Notes under the pieces: model-generated
Databases searched by the model: none
Told to the model about the DNA's origin: nothing
The model's input: the letters and a program-made list of their open reading frames with translations, nothing else
NCBI RefSeq assembly: GCF_900101025.1
Contig: NZ_FMUH01000001.1
Location: 434,001 to 498,000, forward strand
Direction of reading: 5' to 3'
From: Klenkia marina
GTDB taxonomy: Bacteria > Actinomycetota > Actinomycetes > Mycobacteriales > Geodermatophilaceae
Length of the DNA: 64,000 nucleotides
Shown here: positions 45,284-51,630 of the stretch, piece by piece
How positions within the stretch are numbered: position 1 is the stretch's first letter
Layout: each line of letters begins with the position of its first letter
Translations under genes and position numbers: made by a program

Positions 45284-46567
45284 ATGGCCCGAGGACGATC
45301 GGTGGCGGAGCGGTTGGCGACGGTGCTGGGCACCGTGCTGGGCAGCGCGGAGCTGCCCGTGCGGTTGCGCGGCTGGGACGGCTCGGTCGCCGGTCCGCCC
45401 GGGGCGCCGGTGGTCGCCGTCCGCGACCGGCGCGCACTGCGCCGCCTGCTGTGGTCACCCGGGCAGCTGGGCCTCGGCCGGGCCTACGTCTCGGGTGACA
45501 TCGACGTCGAGGACGACGTCTTCGACACCTTCGCCGCGCTGAGCTCCGCCGGCCGGCTGTCCGAGACCGGCCCGATGCGCCCGTTGTCGCTGGCCGAGCG
45601 GGCCGCGCTGCTGCGCACGGTCGCCGGCCTCGGCGGGCTGGGCACCGACCCCGAGCCCCCGGCCGAGGAGGCCGACCTCGGCCGGCACGGGCTGCGGCAC
45701 ACCCGGCGCCGGGACGCCGCGGCGATCGCGCACCACTACGACGTCGGCAACGACTTCTACGAGCTCGTCCTCGGGCCGTCGATGGTCTACAGCTGCGCGG
45801 TGTGGGACACCCCCGACACCGGCCTGGACGCCGCCCAGGAGGCCAAGCTCGACCTGGTCTGCCGCAAGCTCGGCCTGACCGAGGGGTCGCGACTGCTCGA
45901 CGTCGGCTGCGGGTGGGGCTCGATGGCCATCCACGCCGCGGGCCGGTACGGCGCCGACGTCGTCGGCATCACCATCTCCGAGGAGCAGGCGACGCTGGCC
46001 CGCAAGCGGGTGGCCGAGGCCGGGCTGACCGACAAGGTCGAGATCCGGGTGCAGGACTACCGCGAGATCACCGACGGCCCCTTCGACGCGATCAGCTCGA
46101 TCGGCATGGCCGAGCACGTGGGCCGGGCGCGGCTGGGCGACTACGTCGACCAGCTGGTCGGCCTGCTGCGCCCCGGCGGGCGGCTGCTCAACCACGCCAT
46201 CGCCTGGAACGCCGGGGAGACCACCTGGGACGAGAACACCTTCATCGCCCGCTACGTCTTCCCCGACGGCGAGCTGCTCGGCCTGGGCGAGATGGTCGGC
46301 GCCGTCGAGCGCGGCGGCCTGGAGGTCGTCGACGTCGAGGCGCTGCGCCGCCACTACGCCCTGACCCTGCGGGCCTGGGTGCGCCGGTTGGAGGAGCACT
46401 GGGACGACGCCGTCGCGGCCAGCACCGAGGGCCGGGCGCGGGTGTGGCGGCTGTACATGGCCGCGTGCGCGCTCGCCTTCGAGGGCGGCGCGATGGGCGT
46501 GGACCAGGTGCTGGCGGTCAAGCCCGGCGGCGAGCAGCCCCCGCTGCGCCGCACCGCCTGGGTCTGA
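45284..46567 (+). CDS. Cyclopropane-fatty-acyl-phospholipid synthase family methyltransferase
   Basis: A 427-aa SAM-dependent enzyme that adds a methylene (or methyl) group to unsaturated phospholipid acyl chains in the membrane. The SAM site is LDVGCGWGSMAIHAAGRYG (about 206-224); upstream IAHHYDVGNDFYELVLG and MVYSCAVWDT are the CFA hallmarks, as is SIGMAEHVG with its active-site residues. The N-terminal 110 aa form the lipid-binding domain. ATG 45284 is preferred because GGTGGTGGG precedes it; an in-frame ATG lies 33 bp upstream. It is inserted between two helicase-related genes. Confidence 0.9.
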   Translation: MARGRSVAERLATVLGTVLGSAELPVRLRGWDGSVAGPPGAPVVAVRDRRALRRLLWSPGQLGLGRAYVSGDIDVEDDVFDTFAALSSAGRLSETGPMRPLSLAERAALLRTVAGLGGLGTDPEPPAEEADLGRHGLRHTRRRDAAAIAHHYDVGNDFYELVLGPSMVYSCAVWDTPDTGLDAAQEAKLDLVCRKLGLTEGSRLLDVGCGWGSMAIHAAGRYGADVVGITISEEQATLARKRVAEAGLTDKVEIRVQDYREITDGPFDAISSIGMAEHVGRARLGDYVDQLVGLLRPGGRLLNHAIAWNAGETTWDENTFIARYVFPDGELLGLGEMVGAVERGGLEVVDVEALRRHYALTLRAWVRRLEEHWDDAVAASTEGRARVWRLYMAACALAFEGGAMGVDQVLAVKPGGEQPPLRRTAWV

Positions 46568-46634
46568 CCTGCGGCGGGAAGGTCCTGTCGGTGCGCGCGG
46601 TTACCTTCTCGATGGCCGAACGCGGAGGAGAGCT

Positions 46635-48320
46635 GTGAGCGACGGACCCCTGATCGTGCAGTCCGACAAGACCCTGCTGCTGGAGGTCGACCACCCACAG
46701 AGCAAGGAGTGCCGGGCCGCGATCGCGCCGTTCGCCGAGCTCGAGCGCAGCCCCGAGCACGTGCACACCTACCGGGTCACGCCGCTGGCGCTGTGGAACG
46801 CCCGCGCCGCCGGGCACGACGCCGAGCAGGTCGTCGACGCCCTGGTGCGCTACAGCCGCTACCCCGTGCCGCACGCGCTGCTGGTCGACGTCGCCGACAC
46901 CATGGACCGATTCGGCCGGCTGACCCTGGCCAACAACCCGGTGCACGGTCTGGTGCTCACCACCACCGACCGGGCCGTGCTCACCGAGGTGTCGCGCAGC
47001 AAGAAGGTCGCCCCGATGCTGGGCGCCCGCATCGACGACGACACGATCGCCGTGCACCCCTCCGAGCGCGGCCGGCTCAAGCAGGCCCTGCTCAAGGTCG
47101 GCTGGCCCGCCGAGGACCTCGCCGGCTACGTCGACGGCCAGGCGCACCCGATCGAGCTCGACCAGGCCGACTGGCACCTGCGCGACTACCAGCAGGAGGC
47201 CGTCGACGGCTTCTGGGCCGGCGGGTCGGGCGTCGTCGTCCTGCCCTGCGGGGCCGGCAAGACCCTCGTCGGTGCCGCGGCGATGGCCGAGGCCAAGGCC
47301 ACGACGCTGATCCTGGTGACCAACACCGTCGCCGGCCGGCAGTGGAAGCGCGAGCTCATCGCCCGCACCTCGCTGACCGAGGACGAGATCGGCGAGTACT
47401 CGGGTGAGCGCAAGGAGATCCGCCCGGTCACCATCGCCACCTACCAGGTGATCACCACCCGCCGGAAGGGCGAGTACCGCCACCTCGACCTCTTCGACGC
47501 CCAGGACTGGGGCCTCATCGTCTACGACGAGGTGCACCTGCTGCCCGCGCCGATCTTCCGGCTCACCGCCGACCTGCAGTCCCGCCGCAGGCTCGGCCTC
47601 ACGGCCACGCTCGTGCGGGAGGACGGCCGCGAGGACGACGTCTTCTCCCTCATCGGCCCGAAGCGGTACGACGCGCCCTGGCGCGACATCGAGGCGCAGG
47701 GCTACATCGCCCCGGCCGAGTGCATCGAGGTGCGGGTGTCGCTGGACGACGAGGAGCGCATGACCTACGCCGTCGCCGAGCCCGAGGAGCGCTACCGCAT
47801 CGCGGCCACCGCGCACTCGAAGCTGCCGGTGATCCGCCGCGTGCTCGACCGGCACCCCGAGGAGCAGAAGCTGGTCATCGGGGCCTACCTCGACCAGCTG
47901 GAGGAGCTCGGCGCCGCGCTCGACGCACCGGTGATCCAGGGGTCCACGACCAACCGCGAGCGCGAGAAGCTGTTCGACGCGTTCCGGGCCGGCGAGATCA
48001 AGACGCTGGTGGTCTCCAAGGTCGCGAACTTCTCCATCGACCTGCCCGAGGCCGCCGTCGCCGTCCAGGTGTCGGGCACCTTCGGGTCACGGCAGGAGGA
48101 AGCGCAGCGACTGGGCCGGGTGCTCCGCCCCAAGGCCGACGGCCGGCAGGCGCACTTCTACACCGTGGTCAGCCGCGACACCCTCGACAGCGAGTACGCC
48201 GCCCACCGGCAGCGCTTCCTCGCCGAGCAGGGCTACGCCTACACGATCGTCGACGCCGCCGACCTGGCCGGCCGCGGCGAAGTCAACGGCCCCGACTGGG
48301 TGGACGAGCCCTCCGACTGA
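46635..48320 (+). CDS. DNA repair helicase XPB (bacterial)
   Basis: A 561-aa SF2 helicase opening DNA 3' to 5'. The N-terminal damage-recognition-like region is about 1-170; the helicase core starts at LRDYQQEAVDGFW. Walker A is PCGAGKTLV (Lys209), the DEVH box Asp298-His301 is in YDEVHLLPAP, motif III is GLTATLVRED, and the RED motif of XPB is within VREDGREDD; motif VI QRLGRVLRPK is intact. The GTG start has GGAGGAGAG upstream, and a TACCTT box lies about 25 nt before that. A homologue is Rv0861c, from memory. Biological role in bacteria: repair, not transcription. Confidence 0.96.
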   Translation: MSDGPLIVQSDKTLLLEVDHPQSKECRAAIAPFAELERSPEHVHTYRVTPLALWNARAAGHDAEQVVDALVRYSRYPVPHALLVDVADTMDRFGRLTLANNPVHGLVLTTTDRAVLTEVSRSKKVAPMLGARIDDDTIAVHPSERGRLKQALLKVGWPAEDLAGYVDGQAHPIELDQADWHLRDYQQEAVDGFWAGGSGVVVLPCGAGKTLVGAAAMAEAKATTLILVTNTVAGRQWKRELIARTSLTEDEIGEYSGERKEIRPVTIATYQVITTRRKGEYRHLDLFDAQDWGLIVYDEVHLLPAPIFRLTADLQSRRRLGLTATLVREDGREDDVFSLIGPKRYDAPWRDIEAQGYIAPAECIEVRVSLDDEERMTYAVAEPEERYRIAATAHSKLPVIRRVLDRHPEEQKLVIGAYLDQLEELGAALDAPVIQGSTTNREREKLFDAFRAGEIKTLVVSKVANFSIDLPEAAVAVQVSGTFGSRQEEAQRLGRVLRPKADGRQAHFYTVVSRDTLDSEYAAHRQRFLAEQGYAYTIVDAADLAGRGEVNGPDWVDEPSD

Positions 48321-48324
48321 GGTC

Positions 48325-48379
48325 GAGTGCACGACTGCGGTGGTGCCCGAGGTCCGGGGACCACCGCAGTCGTGCACTC
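48325..48379. terminator. Perfect 20-bp hairpin after XPB
   Basis: The arm GAGTGCACGACTGCGGTGGT (48325-48344) pairs perfectly with 48360-48379, with a 15-nt loop. It starts 4 nt after the XPB stop. The right arm overlaps the stop codon of a possible small minus-strand gene. No T-tract, so probably a strong bidirectional hairpin terminator. Confidence 0.7.
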
Positions 48380-48548
48380 AGCGCAGCAACTCGACGGTGC
48401 CGACCGGGACGACGCCCTCCGCCCGTGCCCGGGCGGCCGCAGCGGCGCGCGGGGCGGGTGGGACGGAACGGTCCGCACCCGACGAGACGCTGACCACACC
48501 CGCCCGCACGGCGACGATGGAGCTGCAGGTCAGAGCCCCGTCCCACAA
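48378..48548 (-). CDS. Possible small protein, 56 aa
   Basis: An open frame on the minus strand from TTG 48548 to TGA 48378, reading LWDGALTCSSIVAVRAGVV in its first part and ending EGVVPVGTVELLR. Third codon positions are about 90% G/C, higher than in the alternative frames, and the sequence is not a shadow of another gene. It has no classic Shine-Dalgarno and an unusual TTG start (GTG at 48509 is an alternative). Its end lies inside the XPB terminator. I do not recognise it; it may not be translated. Confidence 0.35.
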   Translation of the reverse strand: MWDGALTCSSIVAVRAGVVSVSSGADRSVPPAPRAAAAARARAEGVVPVGTVELLR

Positions 48549-48619
48549 CCCGTTACACGACGCTCGGCGGCACGCGAAGGGGAACCCGGGCTGGGCGTGT
48601 CGCCTCCCGACGGGTCAAG

Positions 48620-50401
48620 ATGGACCACGCCATGGCCTCCCCCGCACCGATGTACGCCGCCGGCGCTCGCCCCCTCCGCGCGTGGCAGCAGCAGGCTCTC
48701 GAGCGCTACGAGGAGACCTCCCCCAAGGACTTCCTGGTCACCGCGACCCCGGGCGCGGGCAAGACGACCTTCGCCCTGACGCTGGCCGCCCGGCTGCTGC
48801 AGCGCCGCGAGGTGGCCCGGGTCGTCGTGGTCGCTCCGACCGACCACCTACGCCTGCAGTGGGCCGACGCCGCCGACCGCGCCGGCATCGTGCTGGACCC
48901 GGGCCTCACCAACGCCGTCGGCCCGGTGCGCGCCGGCACCCAGGGCTACGTCACCACCTACGCGCAGGTGGCCGGCAAGCCGATGCTGCACGCCGCCCGC
49001 GCCACGGCGGTCAAGTCGCTGGTCATCCTCGACGAGATCCACCACGCCGGCGACGGCCTGTCGTGGGGTGACGCGGTCGGCGAGGCGTTCGGCATGGCCG
49101 CGCGCCGGCTGTGCCTGACCGGGACCCCGTTCCGCACCAAGGCCGACGAGCGCATCCCCTTCGTGCGGTACGAGGAGGACACCTTCGAGGCCGACGACGG
49201 CGAGCGCGGCGTCGGGCTGGCCTCGCGGGCCGACTACACCTACGGCTACAAGGAGGCGCTGGCCGACAGCGTCGTCCGCCCCGTGGTGTTCGCCGCCTAC
49301 ACCGGCACCGCGCGCTGGCGGAACTCCGCCGGCGAGGTGGTCGCGGCCTCCCTCACCGAGGCCGGCACCAAGAGCGTCGAGATGGCCGCCTGGCGCACCG
49401 TGCTCGACCCCAAGGGCCAGTGGGTGCCGCACGTCATCGCCGCGATGGACGAGCGCATCACCCACCTGCGCGAGCACGGCATGCCCGACGCCGCCGGCCT
49501 GGTGCTCGCCTCCGACCAGGACGACGCCCGCGCCTACGCCCGCATCGTCCGCCGGATCACCGGCAAGGCCCCCGAGCTGATCCTCTCCGACGACCCCAAG
49601 GCGTCGAAGAAGATCGAGCGCTTCGCCACCGGGTCGGCCCGCATCGCCGTCTGCGTGCGCATGGTCTCCGAGGGTGTCGACATCCCGCGGGCCGCCGTTC
49701 TGGCGTGGATGACCTCCTACCGCACGCCGCTGTTCTTCGCCCAGGCCGTCGGCCGCGTCGTGCGCGCCCGCGACCCGCAGGAGTCCGCGACCGTCTTCCT
49801 GCCCGCCGTCCGGCCGCTGCTCGCGCTGGCCGCGACGATGGAGGAGCAGCGCAACCACGTCATGCCCCCGCCGAAGCGGACCGAGGAGGACCTCGAGACC
49901 CTCGACCTCGACGTCCCCGAGAAGGAGGCCCGCGAGGGCGAGCTGCAGAAGTGGGAGGCCCTCGAGGCCGACGCCCGCTTCGCGCACGTGCTGCACGGCG
50001 GCACCGCGCACACCGGGGCGGGCAACCGGCCGGCGCTGGCCCCCGACGAGGAGGACTTCGTCGGCATCCCCGGCCTGCTGACCCCCGAGCAGACCGCCGA
50101 GCTGCTCAGCAAGCGCGACGACGAGCTGCGGATCCGCATCGCCGCCAGCCACAGGCACGACGACGGCGACTTCATGCTGGTCGAGGACCACCCCGACGAG
50201 CACGAGACCAACGGCTGGCGCGACGCCGCCGACCTGCGCCGCGAGATCAACCGCCTGGTCTCCCGGGTGTCGGCGAAGACCTCGACGCCGCACGCGGTGG
50301 TGCACACCCAGCTGCGCCAGTCGGTGCCCGGTCCCCCGTCGGCCAGCGCGTCGGTCGACGTCCTGCGCATGCGCCGCGAGCGCCTGCGCACGATGCTCTG
50401 A
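48620..50401 (+). CDS. DEAD/DEAH-box SF2 helicase, second in the cluster
   Basis: A 593-aa protein. N-terminal RecA lobe: LRAWQQQALERYEE, Walker A TPGAGKTTF (Lys48), DEIH box ILDEIHHAGD (Asp138), motif III LTGTPFRTK. C-terminal lobe: VRMVSEGVDIPRAAVL and the arginine motif QAVGRVVRARDPQ. The last 170 aa are an acidic, helical extension (EEDLETLDLDVPEKEAREGE). It is closer to phage/type III restriction-like SF2 helicases than to XPB. ATG 48620 is the likely start; MASPAPM four codons in is possible. Its function beyond DNA/RNA unwinding is unknown. Confidence 0.9.
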   Translation: MDHAMASPAPMYAAGARPLRAWQQQALERYEETSPKDFLVTATPGAGKTTFALTLAARLLQRREVARVVVVAPTDHLRLQWADAADRAGIVLDPGLTNAVGPVRAGTQGYVTTYAQVAGKPMLHAARATAVKSLVILDEIHHAGDGLSWGDAVGEAFGMAARRLCLTGTPFRTKADERIPFVRYEEDTFEADDGERGVGLASRADYTYGYKEALADSVVRPVVFAAYTGTARWRNSAGEVVAASLTEAGTKSVEMAAWRTVLDPKGQWVPHVIAAMDERITHLREHGMPDAAGLVLASDQDDARAYARIVRRITGKAPELILSDDPKASKKIERFATGSARIAVCVRMVSEGVDIPRAAVLAWMTSYRTPLFFAQAVGRVVRARDPQESATVFLPAVRPLLALAATMEEQRNHVMPPPKRTEEDLETLDLDVPEKEAREGELQKWEALEADARFAHVLHGGTAHTGAGNRPALAPDEEDFVGIPGLLTPEQTAELLSKRDDELRIRIAASHRHDDGDFMLVEDHPDEHETNGWRDAADLRREINRLVSRVSAKTSTPHAVVHTQLRQSVPGPPSASASVDVLRMRRERLRTML

Positions 50402-50557
50402 CATCGCGATCCTCCGGATCGCACCGCGGCCAGGTGCCGTGCCCCGGCTGCGACGAGCGTTGCTGCTCCCTCCTCGGGGAGGGACCTCGTGCCTCGGCCC
50501 CTCCCGTCGTCGGGATGGGGTGCCGGCACTCGTCGGGGACCCTGCGGGCCCCGCTCC
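50402..50557. other. Hairpins and repeat words between convergent genes
   Basis: GCGATCC-TCC-GGATCGC (50406-50422) is a perfect 7-bp hairpin just after the helicase stop. CCCTCC/GGAGGG (about 50468-50483) is a second. The inverted 19-mer at 50534-50552 equals 35118-35136, and the words GAGGCACGAG and CCTCCCCGAGGAG are shared with that spacer in inverted form. Confidence 0.6.
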
Positions 50558-51049
50558 TCATCCCGGGGGGAGTTCCACCTCGGACCAGTCGAGGCCGTCG
50601 AGGTTGACCACGACCGCCTCCTGGGTGGTGCGCGCGATCACCACCACAGCCTCGACGTCGGGGTCGGGGTTCTCCTCGCGGTGCGGGACCCACGGCGGCA
50701 CGAAGACGTAGTCCCCGGGCGCGGTCTGCACCACCCGCTCGACCGGCTCGTCGCCCTCCACGTCGAGGAACACGAACCGCGGCGTGCCCGAGACGACGTA
50801 GATCGCGGTCTCCGACGCCCCGTGGTGGTGGTTGCCGGAGTTCGTCGCCCCGGGCACGTGGGTCTGGCCCATCCAGAGGTTGCGGGCACCCACGGTCGCC
50901 CCGCTGATCGCCTCGCGGCGGCGCATGCCGGTGGTCTGGGCGGTGTCGCCCACCAGCCCGGACGGCGCCACGTGGTGCAGCACGCGGTGGAAGGGGTCGA
51001 TCGAGGCGGGCACGAGCACCCCGCTGGGGCTGCGCACGACGTCGGTCAC
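50558..51049 (-). CDS. Cupin domain protein
   Basis: A 163-aa single-cupin protein. The metal site is NSGNHHHGASETAIYVV (two His, one Glu) with a later His in VPPWVPHREENP, so a mononuclear metal enzyme or sensor is likely. GTG at 51049 is chosen because GGGGGAGG lies about 9 nt upstream; a GTG 9 bp earlier is too close to it. It is the last gene of the minus-strand run after the acyltransferase (5-bp gap). No substrate can be assigned. Confidence 0.82.
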   Translation of the reverse strand: MTDVVRSPSGVLVPASIDPFHRVLHHVAPSGLVGDTAQTTGMRRREAISGATVGARNLWMGQTHVPGATNSGNHHHGASETAIYVVSGTPRFVFLDVEGDEPVERVVQTAPGDYVFVPPWVPHREENPDPDVEAVVVIARTTQEAVVVNLDGLDWSEVELPPG

Positions 51050-51054
51050 GCCCC

Positions 51055-51630
51055 TCACCCTCCCCCGTCCGACCGCCGCCCGTCGAGCCGGACCGCCTCG
51101 GGCGGCACCACCACGGCGCCGGGCGGGACGTCCGTGCGCACAACCGCACCCGCCCCCACCACCGCGCCGTCGCCGATGCGCACCGGGCCGACCACGACGG
51201 CACCGGCACCCAGGCGCACCCGGTCGCCGATGACCGGCTGGCCGCGGCCGGTGTGGCCGACGGTCACGCCCTGGTTCACCCAGCAGTCCTCCCCCACCGA
51301 CGTCGCGGTGAGCACCGTGGCCCAACCGTGCTCGACGAACAGCCCCGGCCCCACGTGCGCGGTGCCGATGTGCAGCGTCGGCAGCGGCGGGTAGGCGCGG
51401 CGCAGCAGCCAGCGCACCGCCCGCGGCAGCGGGGTGAGGCGGTGGTGCACGACGGAGCGGAACTCGGGGTGGTGCACCACGAGCCGCCCGAACCGCGCCC
51501 GCGGGGACAGCGCCGCCCAGCCGGGACGGGGCAGGCACTCGACGAAGCGGAGCGCGTCGCGCCGCAGGTAGGGCCCGGCCTCGGCCCGCTCGACCACCCA
51601 CCACAGCGGTGCGGTGAGCACCCGGCTCAC
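51055..51630 (-). CDS. Hexapeptide-repeat acyltransferase (serine acetyltransferase-like)
   Basis: A 191-aa left-handed beta-helix acyltransferase. The C-terminal half carries hexapeptide repeats (IGTAHVGPGLFV, ATSVGEDCWVNQGVTVGH, IGDRVRLGAGAVVVGPVRIGDGAV) and HGWA with a candidate catalytic His. The N-terminal 75 aa are helical, as in CysE-like proteins, but shorter. The acceptor may be serine or a sugar; I cannot decide. The GTG start overlaps the LuxR gene stop (GTGA, 51627-51630), so it is translated with that regulator. The cupin gene follows. Confidence 0.82.
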   Translation of the reverse strand: MSRVLTAPLWWVVERAEAGPYLRRDALRFVECLPRPGWAALSPRARFGRLVVHHPEFRSVVHHRLTPLPRAVRWLLRRAYPPLPTLHIGTAHVGPGLFVEHGWATVLTATSVGEDCWVNQGVTVGHTGRGQPVIGDRVRLGAGAVVVGPVRIGDGAVVGAGAVVRTDVPPGAVVVPPEAVRLDGRRSDGGG

